64,000 bases of DNA from CAYUAI01 sp964442745. GTDB taxonomy: Bacteria > Pseudomonadota > Gammaproteobacteria > S012-40. This document shows positions 26,954 through 34,767 of this stretch, one piece after another; the first letter of the stretch is position 1; each line of letters begins with the position of its first letter. A program made the position numbers and the translations under genes. The stretch lies in the NCBI GenBank assembly GCA_964442745.1, contig CAYUAI010000009.1, positions 1 to 64,000 of the forward strand, given 5' to 3'. The notes below the pieces were generated by a model. It worked only from the letters and a program-made list of their open reading frames with translations. It made no database searches and was not told where the DNA came from.

Positions 26954-27658
26954 TTACAGATTTTTTTTCTTAGTACGCCAGCCCATAAGCCCAAGACAGG
27001 ACCCCACGAGAAATAAAGTTGTTGGCGTCGGTAATGCCTGAATGCTTTGATAGACAATGGCAATATTGATTTGCTCTAAATTAGTACAGTTAATACAGTA
27101 ATTTATCTGAAAAACATTCGCCGTATTGAGAATGATGCTCTCTGCGGATAACAGCAGTGGGTCAGTAAATGCGAAATATTGATCCACTCGAGTGGCATTT
27201 ACTTGCGTATTATCAATGCAACTGACACAGTAATTTACCTCAAAATTAAGTACCTCATTGAGGATAAATTCGATGGGCATACTGCCTGGGTCCAGCACTT
27301 CCTCTGATATAATTTGGTTAGGCAAGCGGATTTCTTGCTGGACGATCACTTGGTTGTCTTGCGTTACCTCTACACAAGATTCACACAAATTATCTTGAAC
27401 AATGTCTGCATTATTTAATGTGTCTGCAAGTAATTGGACACTATTCGTCATAAACCAACTCGGGGGAAGCATAATGGTTTGAAAGATTACGCTAATGTTA
27501 ATCTGCTCAACAGCAGTGCAGATTTCACAATCGTTGATTTGCGTAATATCCGCCGTATTTATAATGTTTGTAATGGCTAAAGTGGTGGCATTTGATGAAT
27601 TTGGCGTAAAGAAAACCAGTACGGAAAATATTGATGTCAATGCGATTAAGTTTTTCAT
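26954..27658 (-). CDS. Secreted protein with four Cys-x-x-Cys / Q-x-N repeats and PEP-CTERM-like tail
   Basis: 234 aa. After a Sec signal peptide (about 24 residues) there are four imperfect repeats of about 50 residues. Each centres on N-x-C-x-x-C-x4-Q-x-N: DCEICTAVEQIN, LCESCVEVTQDN, YCVSCIDNTQVN and YCINCTNLEQIN. The C-terminus is LPTPTTLFLVGSCLGLMGWR followed by KKK, a Pro-x-hydrophobic-basic tail like a PEP-CTERM/exosortase signal, though the exact P-E-P is absent. The regular Q/N spacing and the Cys pairs recall amyloid repeats such as curlin or FapC; the repeat core resembles that of the small exported proteins at 30.8-32.3 kb. Probably a surface or matrix protein of this locus. Confidence 0.7.
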   Translation of the reverse strand: MKNLIALTSIFSVLVFFTPNSSNATTLAITNIINTADITQINDCEICTAVEQINISVIFQTIMLPPSWFMTNSVQLLADTLNNADIVQDNLCESCVEVTQDNQVIVQQEIRLPNQIISEEVLDPGSMPIEFILNEVLNFEVNYCVSCIDNTQVNATRVDQYFAFTDPLLLSAESIILNTANVFQINYCINCTNLEQINIAIVYQSIQALPTPTTLFLVGSCLGLMGWRTKKKNL

Positions 27659-27875
27659 TAGTGTTAATTGCTTTTCGTTATTTTAAATGCTTAAATGCGT
27701 AGAAATTATGGATACTAAATATCATCGCCTGATAATCTATGTCAAATCGGCTGGTATGTCAAAAAACAATAGAATCTTCTACTGAGTTGCTTAGATATAA
27801 TTCATTGTGCATTTTTATTGGGCGAAAACCAAAAGTGATGGGGTGAGTATATGCCAGTATTTCTTACATTTCACT

Positions 27876-28559
27876 TTAGTTATTTTGACGTGATGCAACG
27901 TCAAGTAAGCGGGTAACACCTAACAGCTCTGGGTGTGCAACAACGTTGGGCACGGCTAATGGGTAGTCCGTTATGTTTTTTTCATTGGGATGTCCTAACA
28001 CAAATATAACACCATCCCACTCGGCTAAAAAGCGGTGTATGCTCATGCGCAGATTCCCCCGCGAAGGATCGGCGATAAATACTCGGTCATCTCTGATCCC
28101 GCGTAATACCGCAAAATGTCGATAGCCTAAGGGTTTTAGAAATACAATCACCGGGGCGGCAAGATGTTTTAATTGTTCTATTGTTAATTTAAAACCTGCC
28201 GCTTGATAACCTCTGGCTTCCGCAATATATTTAAGATCTAATAAGGAGAATCCAGACTTTTGTTTGAGTCGCTGCTGATCTTTGTTTAATCGCTCCTCAA
28301 GCATTTCGAGCAATATCTGTTCGGAGGTATCATCGCCGAAATAATAGGTTAACAGCGTTGATAAAGCGGCCGCACCACAAGAATAATCTAGATGTTGTTT
28401 CACGATATTTTTATCACGAAGCTCTTTGAGTGTGTGACGTTTTTTCGTGGTTGTCAGTGAAAATTCCGCTGAGTTGGCATCGCTGCTTGATGCGAGTTGA
28501 AAACCAAACAGCATGGAGCATAAAGCTAAGTATATGCCGCATTTTTTTATCATTGTCAT
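27876..28559 (-). CDS. Exported C39-type cysteine peptidase
   Basis: 227 aa. N-terminal signal peptide of about 27 residues, then a complete C39 fold. The catalytic Cys is in YSCGAAAL (about 61), His in YRHFAVLRG (about 148) and Asp in IADPSRG (about 164), with the Gln oxyanion residue in KQHLDY. C39 domains cleave after double-glycine-type leaders and are normally fused to ABC exporters; stand-alone exported versions occur in the Fap amyloid system (FapD). It lies 9 bp after the barrel gene on the same strand and downstream of five small exported proteins with double-glycine-like motifs, which are its likely substrates. Confidence 0.85.
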   Translation of the reverse strand: MTMIKKCGIYLALCSMLFGFQLASSSDANSAEFSLTTTKKRHTLKELRDKNIVKQHLDYSCGAAALSTLLTYYFGDDTSEQILLEMLEERLNKDQQRLKQKSGFSLLDLKYIAEARGYQAAGFKLTIEQLKHLAAPVIVFLKPLGYRHFAVLRGIRDDRVFIADPSRGNLRMSIHRFLAEWDGVIFVLGHPNEKNITDYPLAVPNVVAHPELLGVTRLLDVASRQNN

Positions 28560-28568
28560 TATCCTAAA

Positions 28569-29507
28569 TTAGAAACGATAAGGTATGTTTATCCCCACAT
28601 AGCTATCGTTTGCATTATCAGTTAGGCCAAAACCGACGACCGGCTCCAGTGATAATTGTTTGTTGATGATCGCCGTGACGCTGATTTGCAAGCTCAAAAT
28701 TTCCGAAATTGTACTTTGAATTTGTTCGCCGTTGATTTTGCGCTTTTCGCGCATGAGCAAACTACCTAGACTTTGTAAATTGACACTGACTCGGTCATTT
28801 AATGACAGACCCAAACCGCCTTGGAAAGCAATTTCGTCGCTAGGATCATAACCGTTCCTTTTTTCGGTCCATTTATACCCGAGGCGTCCAAAAAAGACGA
28901 CAGGGTCGACCGTTTTTACAAACGTAACACCGATATCGATACTATTGTGACCCAAGCCTAATAACGGCGTGTCTCCGGTAGGGGATTGATAGGCAATATC
29001 GGCAATCAAATCAGGTTTACCATTGTCTTCATGCAAGAATTGATATTTTAGTCCTGCTCGAATATCTCTAAGCCCATCATCATCCGTTTTGTTAACCCGT
29101 GTCAAGCCACTCAAGGATTCAACTCTCTGTTCAGCGTAGCCATAGGGCAGATTAATGTTTAGCTCAAGACCAGCCATGAGTCCATAACGAACGGTAAAAG
29201 AGGTATTCAATGCACGATAAATATTGTTGACTAACGTAGTTTGCCATACGGTGTCTTGTATATTAGTACTGTAGAATGCACTGAACTCAAATGACATTTC
29301 ACCTTTTTTGTACAATAGCTTTTGGTTGCGTAAAAATAAATCTAACGCTCTTTGAGCCTCTTCCGCCTCTTGCTGCACGTCTTCTTCGGTACCTGGGTCA
29401 TTATTTTCCGGATTTTCCGGTTGCGCAAAAAGCAACGCAGGGGTTAAAAATATTGCAATCAACATTGCTGTTGGTTTGGCATTTAGCCATTTTTTAGAAT
29501 GTCTCAT
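28569..29507 (-). CDS. Outer-membrane beta-barrel with N-terminal coiled coil (FapF-like transporter)
   Basis: 312 aa. A signal peptide ends near residue 29 (LLFAQ). An acidic coiled-coil segment follows (about 38-70, EEDVQQEAEEAQRALDLFL), then about twelve amphipathic strands ending in a terminal Phe (IPYRF). The barrel part resembles PF13557-type 'transporter' proteins. An N-terminal coiled coil plugging a 12-strand barrel is the plan of FapF, the amyloid secretion channel. The C39 peptidase gene follows after 9 bp, as an operon. I infer export of the small proteins encoded upstream. Confidence 0.75.
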   Translation of the reverse strand: MRHSKKWLNAKPTAMLIAIFLTPALLFAQPENPENNDPGTEEDVQQEAEEAQRALDLFLRNQKLLYKKGEMSFEFSAFYSTNIQDTVWQTTLVNNIYRALNTSFTVRYGLMAGLELNINLPYGYAEQRVESLSGLTRVNKTDDDGLRDIRAGLKYQFLHEDNGKPDLIADIAYQSPTGDTPLLGLGHNSIDIGVTFVKTVDPVVFFGRLGYKWTEKRNGYDPSDEIAFQGGLGLSLNDRVSVNLQSLGSLLMREKRKINGEQIQSTISEILSLQISVTAIINKQLSLEPVVGFGLTDNANDSYVGINIPYRF

Positions 29508-29578
29508 TTTTGTTAATCAACTTGATTCGAGGCGTAAGGGAGTTAAACATAAAATTTACAGAAGGCTGCACTATACCC

Positions 29579-29748
29579 GTAGCGCTTGAGATTTAGGCTT
29601 TATTGCGGCTCTATTTTTGCCCTGACTGCGTCGCCTAATGCGCCTACTGTTGGTGGCGCTCCTCGCAATAATCCCGATATTACTTGTCATTTCGCCTTGT
29701 CAAGACAAAAATATATCTCGCATTCAATACCTAAATCTCAAGCGCTAC
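29579..29748. repeat. Inverted-repeat element, family 4 (170 bp, MITE-like)
   Basis: Perfect 19-bp terminal inverted repeats GTAGCGCTTGAGATTTAGG at both ends of a 170-bp non-coding stretch. A diverged single end lies at 52188-52220. It separates the barrel gene from the upstream small-protein genes. Confidence 0.85.
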
Positions 29749-29898
29749 AGATATATAATACGTTACTGCCGATGGCACAACTAGCTAGCCGAGCGCGATG
29801 TTATAGCAAACGTATATGAGATAATGAGTTCGAATGTCAGGGGAAAGGTATCAGGAGGTCATCAATGGTTTATTTTTTACCTCTTTATACGGGTATTG

Positions 29899-30006
29899 GG
29901 TAATTTAGTTTCAAAGCGTAAAAAGCCGGTATTTACACACCGGCCAATCGGAGTAATTACATTAAAGCCTGATGGCCTAAGTTTGCCAGTAGGGTTACAG
30001 ATTACC
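29899..30006 (+). promoter_or_regulatory. Possible degenerate GEMM-I (c-di-GMP) riboswitch-like sequence
   Basis: On the plus strand, AAAGCC (29964), four bases, GGCCTAA (29974) and GGGTTAC (29992) appear in GEMM-I order, and GGTAAT/ATTACC at the ends can pair as a closing stem. The usual GNRA-capped hairpin is not evident. The strand is opposite to the surrounding genes, so there is no obvious target. It may be a relic, an antisense regulator, or coincidence. Confidence 0.25.
29920..29944 (-). terminator. Intrinsic terminator after the first small exported-protein gene
   Basis: On the minus strand, GCCGGT, 8-base loop, ACCGGC, then TTTTT. It lies 100 bp after the stop of the gene at 30044, so transcription of the small-protein genes probably ends or attenuates here before the barrel gene. 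Confidence 0.8.
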
Positions 30007-30043
30007 TTATTTTACTTGCTTTGTGCCTCCCGTCCTATGGCCA

Positions 30044-30463
30044 TCAATTTTGAGATATATTTGCTGTGTTGGTCGCATTGTTGCTTGATCTGATTTGCGT
30101 TATTTGAGCGTAGTTGACCCCGCTACGCTCTACCGTATTCGTGTTTTTTGCTGCCTGAGGTTTAGAAGGGTTTGCTTTACCTTGGCTTGGTGATATTTTA
30201 GGCGTCCAGCTCAGAACGGTTCGGTTATTAACGCCTTTTGGAAACGTTGCTGAATTTCTCCATAGACTCGATAAATCAGTGAACACATTTGTCGTTCCTT
30301 CAACAGTGGTAAGTTGAGTATCTATCATGGCGACAAGCGCTTGATTTTCTGTGGTGGATAATTTGCTTAACGCGTAAAACATGTCGTTTACCGGTACCGG
30401 TTCGGCTTGAGATAGGGTGGGTAAAAGTGCTAACACGAGTATACAACCTGTAATTTTTTTCAT
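30044..30463 (-). CDS. Small Sec-exported protein with double-glycine-like processing motif
   Basis: 139 aa. The signal peptide is MKKITGCILVLALLPTLSQA. The pro-segment reads FYALSKLSTTENQALVAM then IDTQLTTVEG-T, fitting M at -12, L at -7, V at -4, G at -2 and T at -1 if cut after Thr. The mature part is longer than in the neighbours, basic, with a C-terminal Asn/Gln/Thr-rich end (SSNNATNTANISQN) and no Cys pair. The ATG has GGAG upstream. Most diverged member of the five-protein family; followed by a terminator. Confidence 0.75.
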   Translation of the reverse strand: MKKITGCILVLALLPTLSQAEPVPVNDMFYALSKLSTTENQALVAMIDTQLTTVEGTTNVFTDLSSLWRNSATFPKGVNNRTVLSWTPKISPSQGKANPSKPQAAKNTNTVERSGVNYAQITQIRSSNNATNTANISQN

Positions 30464-30775
30464 CTATAATCTCCTTCCGTATAGCCGCCTAATCTTATGC
30501 TCTTTCCAAGAGCCATTCATTTCTGTATCCATCTTTAGAATTCACTTGCTTATCCAGCAGATGCTTATTAGAAAGAAGATGAAGATAAGCCGTGCAACTA
30601 TTCAAAATTTTTAATTATGTGTTTAATAGCTCCCGATACGACTCAGTCAAACAGCAAAGCTCGCACTTATTTTATTGAAGAAGCTGTCTAAAACTCGAGC
30701 AATACGGTCAAATTATTTAAGGCAACACGTAAATCATAGCGCGAGTGGCAACAAGCCACCCGCACTACAAAAAAA
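30464..30775. other. Gap between small-protein genes, no gene seen
   Basis: About 310 bp; probably carries the promoter of the gene at 30044. I see no structured element. Confidence 0.4.
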
Positions 30776-31054
30776 CTAATTAATTGATTGCGAAATACCA
30801 CCCGTGTTGATCTGGGTGGTGAGTAAACCTATACCACTGATGTTTCCTTGAGCAAGACTCGCTAAATTGAGACAACCATTGCAAAAATCCAAGGAAATAT
30901 TAGTACCTTCAACAGCCGCTAATTGCTTGTCCGTCATGGTTGAAACCGATACCGCTGACAAATTGCCTAATGCTTGGAAATTATTGTTTTCAGCCATGGC
31001 AGTGGTAGAAAAAAAAGCTAAAGAAAGTCCAATTGTCGCAATTAATTTTTTCAT
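30776..31054 (-). CDS. Small Sec-exported Cys-x-x-Cys peptide, double-glycine-like family
   Basis: 92 aa from the second of two tandem ATG codons (AGGAGACA lies just upstream). The signal peptide ends at TTAMA. The pro-segment is NNFQALGNLSAVSVST, then MTDKQLAAVEG-T. The 42-residue core is TNISLDFCNGCLNLASLAQG followed by NISGIG and QINTGGISQSIN: one Cys-x-x-Cys pair and regular Q-x-N spacing. It is nearly identical to the next gene upstream in the first half, showing recent duplication. Likely substrate of the C39 peptidase. Confidence 0.85.
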   Translation of the reverse strand: MKKLIATIGLSLAFFSTTAMAENNNFQALGNLSAVSVSTMTDKQLAAVEGTNISLDFCNGCLNLASLAQGNISGIGLLTTQINTGGISQSIN

Positions 31055-31099
31055 CATTGTCTCCTAAAATAAATTATTAGTTTGATTGTATGGAAGGAA

Positions 31100-31533
31100 T
31101 TAGTTAATGCTTTGTACTATACCCCCGGTGTTTACCTGAGTAACACCGAGACCAAGCAAAGAAACGTTGCCTTGAGTGAGACTCGCTAAATTGACACAAC
31201 CACCGCAAAAATCTAAGGAAAAGTTAGTGCCTTCAACAGCCGCTAATTGCTTGTCCGTCATGGTTGAAACCGATACCGCTGACANNNNNNNNNNNNNNNN
31301 NNNNNNNNNNNNNNNNNNNNNNNNNNNNNNNNNNNNNNNNNNNNNNNNNNNNNNNNNNNNNNNNNNNNNNNNNNNNNNNNNNNNCCTTCAACAGCCGCTA
31401 ATTGCTTGTCCGTCATGGTTGAAACCGATACCGCTGACAAATTGCCTAATGCTTGGAAATTATTGTTTTCAGCCATGGCAGTGGTAGAAAAAAAAGCTAA
31501 AGAAAGTCCAATTGTCGCAATTAATTTTTTCAT
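31100..31533 (-). CDS. Small Sec-exported Cys-x-x-Cys peptide (split by a probably artificial gap)
   Basis: The right side of the gap encodes the signal peptide and pro-segment up to AAVEG. The left side encodes SAVSVST, the motif MTDKQLAAVEG and the core (NFSLDFCGGCVNLASLTQG to GGIVQSIN). The two flanks overlap by exactly 55 identical bases, so a single intact gene of about 92 codons is the simplest reading. AGGAGACA precedes the tandem ATGs. The core is identical to that of the gene at 31579. Extra copies hidden in the gap cannot be excluded. Confidence 0.75.
31285..31384. other. Assembly gap (100 N) with 55-base overlapping flanks
   Basis: The 55 bases ending at 31284 equal the 55 bases starting at 31385. 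This is the signature of a k=55 graph break joined by a scaffolder, so the gap may have negative true length. Confidence 0.95.
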
Positions 31534-31578
31534 CATTGTCTCCTAAAATAAATTATTAGTTTGATTGTATGGAAGGAA

Positions 31579-31869
31579 TTAGTTAATGCTTTGTACTATA
31601 CCCCCGGTGTTTACCTGAGTAACACCGAGACCAAGCAAAGAAACGTTGCCTTGAGTGAGACTCGCTAAATTGACACAACCACCGCAAAAATCTAAGGAAA
31701 AGTTAGTGCCTTCAACAGCCGCTAATTGCTTGTCCGTCATGGTTGAAAATGACATGGCTTCTGTATTAGGTATCTCATTTAAGGCTTGAAAGTTACTACT
31801 ATCGGCCATTGACGCTGCACTGGAAAGTGCAAATGCTAAAGAGATACCGAGTAAGCTTAATTTTTTCAT
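31579..31869 (-). CDS. Small Sec-exported Cys-x-x-Cys peptide, double-glycine-like family
   Basis: 96 aa from ATG 31869, which has GGAGG upstream; a longer frame to 31902 is possible but lacks a ribosome binding site. The signal peptide MKKLSLLGISLAFALSSAAS-MA differs from the two downstream copies. The pro-segment is SNFQALNEIPNTEAMSFST, then MTDKQLAAVEG-T. The core matches the gene at 31100 exactly (Cys-Gly-Gly-Cys, QGN and QVN spacing, end GGIVQSIN). Same operon-like series, 42 bp from the next gene. Confidence 0.85.
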   Translation of the reverse strand: MKKLSLLGISLAFALSSAASMADSSNFQALNEIPNTEAMSFSTMTDKQLAAVEGTNFSLDFCGGCVNLASLTQGNVSLLGLGVTQVNTGGIVQSIN

Positions 31870-32004
31870 ATTTATAACCTCCAGTCTGTGGTCTAGAAAC
31901 AAGGGGGGTTGCTCTCCTTGTCATTATTATGGCCAGCATTGGCCAAAATTCTTCAATCAACTTCAACTTAGAAAAAAATGCATTTCAAAAGCATTTTTAT
32001 AACC

Positions 32005-32346
32005 TCAATAATTTATACCTTGTCCGATGCCAACTATGTTTGTGAGATTACTGAAGCCACTGCCGATACTAATATTGTTTTGTATAACAACGGCGATATT
32101 ATTACAGCCAAAACAATTTCCGGTAAACCCGGTCAAAAGGTTGCCCATAACTTGAGTGCCTTCAATTTCAGCGAGTTGCTTGCTCGTCATGATAACAAGA
32201 CTTTCCTGTTCTGTGGTTGGCATACTACTCAGCGCTTGGAACGATGGACTAACTCCGTTAGTCATGTTTGATGCTGGGTTATCAGCGAGTAACGTAGTAC
32301 TGGTTAATATTGCCGATAGCAACAGCCCTAATTTTAAACGATTCAT
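32005..32346 (-). CDS. Small Sec-exported Cys-x-x-Cys peptide, double-glycine-like family (first gene)
   Basis: 113 aa. Signal peptide of about 21 residues (ends LLA-DN). The pro-segment is SFQALSSMPTTEQESLVI, then MTSKQLAEIEG-T. The core has GFTGNCFGCNNIAVVIQNN and ends GIGQGINY: one Cys-x-x-Cys pair and Q/N/G-rich spacing. TGGAGG precedes the ATG. It is the 5'-most member of the series, and its divergence from the others suggests an old family rather than only recent duplication. Confidence 0.85.
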   Translation of the reverse strand: MNRLKLGLLLSAILTSTTLLADNPASNMTNGVSPSFQALSSMPTTEQESLVIMTSKQLAEIEGTQVMGNLLTGFTGNCFGCNNIAVVIQNNISIGSGFSNLTNIVGIGQGINY

Positions 32347-33384
32347 TTAAACCTCCATAAAGTTTGTAATGTAGAGCAAATGCTCCTAGGGTAGCAGCGC
32401 AACTTGCGCCTCGAACGGATATGTGGTCCGCAAATACATAGAATAATTGAGTCACGTAATGTGAATACTACCAGCGCTATCAAGCGCTGTTTAAATAAAA
32501 AGCCTAAATAAAGGTGGCCTCGATGAAAACATGATACCAATAAACTCATTCCCACAGACAATAGCAAGTACACAGAGAAGAGAAATCGGAATCGATTTGT
32601 TTTGATTAAAACCAGAACAGAATACAATTTCGACTCTATATTGAATTCATTAACACGGCTTTTGCTTGATGGAATTGCCCGTGTGACATGCCCAAGACAT
32701 ACCGTTTGAAGTATCGCCAATGTCGCGATAAAAACTTGAACGGACAGATGGAATCTATTGGAAATTTTTTTGACTATTGATAACCCGGAGTGATAATGAT
32801 ACAAGTCCATTGTTTTTAGTCTCTCTGTTTGTTGATACCTAAAGATACCTACAAGCTAATAACGACTTCACATTAACTCTATCCTTTATATGCCGCTCAT
32901 TATAATTCTATAAATTTTAGTTTGTCAATAATTGTTAAACTTTAAATTAGATTTATTTTTTATATGCTCGCCTGTTCGTCATTTACAAACAATATTTTTT
33001 GCAGATTGTTTCACACTATTTACCTAAGTTTATTATCGATTTTTAGAATTGATATATGTTCCAAAAATACATTGGATCACGATACTAAGCGTTAATCTCA
33101 ACAAATGCCTTTGCCGGCGCTTGAACGAGCGATATGATGCTAGCAGCAAACACTATCGATAAATAAGCAACATATATAATTTATCTTGGAGAGGACAGAC
33201 ATAAAAGTTTTTCCATAGCGACATCAATTACATGCCGCTGGGTAAAAAGGCAGGTAGCTATGAATGATTAAAATTAGTCCGCTATCACCATGTTACAACA
33301 GGAATGGATTTAAAACATTGAAAAAATCTGAGTAATTCATTTTGCTTTTAAGTATTTTTTGCCTGTTTTCACACCGAAAAAATA
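32347..33384. other. 1-kb region without a supported gene
   Basis: AT-rich DNA between pelG and the small-protein genes. It must hold the promoter of the small-protein series. A 155-codon frame at 32343-32810 exists but has atypical Cys/Arg-rich composition and encloses the next gene's ribosome binding site. ACCGAAA...TTTCGGT at 33373-33394 forms a hairpin around the pelG stop. Confidence 0.4.
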
Positions 33385-34767
33385 TTATTTCGGTAGCGAC
33401 GGATTATTTTTGATGAAAGTTAAATAGGGTAGGTTCAAAAAAGCCCGAGCACTGACAAAAAAAGCAACGAAGAAGGTGAATAGGCAAGCTAGAAAATAGC
33501 CATATCCATAAAATGCAAAGCCAAGTTTGACCGAAACGAATGTTAAGCCGCCATTGAGTAATAAAAATAGTACTTGGATCATAATGGCCAACCGGCGCAA
33601 ATCAAAATAAGCCAGTAATGTGGATAAGAAAATAATTAAACCATGAAAGAATACGCCTAACACCCCTAATCGAAATATACTTAACTGGATGTATTTTCCA
33701 CCTAATAACGCGATGAATTGGGGTGCCCATATCAAGAGGATAGTCACCACAGTGAGCTGTAAAGCCAGTGTACGGCGAAAACTGATAATAATATAATGCA
33801 AAATGGCTTGATGATTTTTTTCGATGCGTTGGTAATTAGCATGATGTTTTATATCATGAAAATAGCGATGATATTTTTCTAATAGGCCGGTTTCGGTTGA
33901 TAACAAAAAATACGCCATGCTGGGTATCAGCGCCAAATAAGCCAGAAACATGGCGCCATCATAATCTGGGTGATACATCATCAATCCGGAAACAACATCG
34001 TGATCAGGTGCTAGCCACATGATCCATTTATCAATCCACACCGCACAATTGAATGCTAAACCGCTGATCAGTAATTCCCAATATTTACCGAAATAAGAAA
34101 AATAATGGGGCGGCCAAACGAGTTTGGCGGGGTATTCAGTGAAAACGCGAGCAATAATGGAAAACATGATAAACATGAGCCCAAAATTAAAACCAATGAG
34201 CATGCCTATCGCACCGTACTTAGGGCCTAATAAAAAACTACTAATAAAAGCAACAAGCATACCTACCCCAAACATCAGCGTATATGTATTATAGTCTTTA
34301 ACTGCAGTGATAAAAATAGCGGCGACCCAGATACCGCTTATCATTAAGTAGTTAATAATCGCGATGATCTTTAAGCTCATGGGAAAGTCAGTAAAAATCA
34401 GATAAAAGGGAACGGCGGTTAGCAATCCAATGGCGTAAACTAGCGTAAGGCTTATGATCAAGACGCTGGGTACACTGGCGATTGATCGCTGGAAAAGCAA
34501 ATCTGCAACAAATCGAGTGGTTACCAAAATAAGTGAACTCGATAAAACTAAAGAAAAGGCAAAATTATAGATAAGTACAATGCGGAATATGGTGATAACG
34601 TTAGCATCTACCCAGTCGGACAAGAAAAAATTAATACCTGCCAAACACAAAATGGTAAATAGCCAAGGTCCTGATGAAATTAATGTGGAAAACGAATAAG
34701 CACCGATGACGCCAATTAAGTCATTGCGTTGAGTCAGATTGCGCAGGGCAAAACCAATACCCGCCAT
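33385..34767 (-). CDS. pelG: PelG, Pel polysaccharide inner-membrane flippase
   Basis: 460 aa with about twelve membrane segments and the PelG N-terminal signature AGIGFALRNL, then GAYSFSTLISSGPW. PelG is a Wzx-like (MOP superfamily) protein thought to move the Pel chain across the inner membrane together with PelD, PelE and PelF. Full length. Its ATG overlaps the last base of the pelF stop, so the two are translationally coupled. Last gene of the operon. Confidence 0.95.
   Translation of the reverse strand: MAGIGFALRNLTQRNDLIGVIGAYSFSTLISSGPWLFTILCLAGINFFLSDWVDANVITIFRIVLIYNFAFSLVLSSSLILVTTRFVADLLFQRSIASVPSVLIISLTLVYAIGLLTAVPFYLIFTDFPMSLKIIAIINYLMISGIWVAAIFITAVKDYNTYTLMFGVGMLVAFISSFLLGPKYGAIGMLIGFNFGLMFIMFSIIARVFTEYPAKLVWPPHYFSYFGKYWELLISGLAFNCAVWIDKWIMWLAPDHDVVSGLMMYHPDYDGAMFLAYLALIPSMAYFLLSTETGLLEKYHRYFHDIKHHANYQRIEKNHQAILHYIIISFRRTLALQLTVVTILLIWAPQFIALLGGKYIQLSIFRLGVLGVFFHGLIIFLSTLLAYFDLRRLAIMIQVLFLLLNGGLTFVSVKLGFAFYGYGYFLACLFTFFVAFFVSARAFLNLPYLTFIKNNPSLPK

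Larger units (their letters stand above)
30906..31748. repeat. Direct repeat of at least 364 bp (tandem gene duplication)
   Basis: 30906-31269 and 31385-31748 read as identical. The offset is 479 bp as given, but 324 bp if the 100-N gap with its 55-base flank overlap is collapsed. Confidence 0.85.

Noticed and set aside
29824..30093. 89-codon plus-strand frame
   Set aside because: Covers a terminator and the end of an opposite gene; composition is random.
31258..31536. Short protein ending in a novel C-terminus beyond the gap
   Set aside because: The frame through 100 N is arbitrary; the true C-terminus is read in another frame at 31100-31284.
32343..32810. 155-codon frame upstream of the first small-peptide gene
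   Set aside because: Atypical composition, weak ribosome binding site, no recognisable domain, and its end coincides with the strong ribosome binding site of the next gene. Probably leader or promoter DNA.
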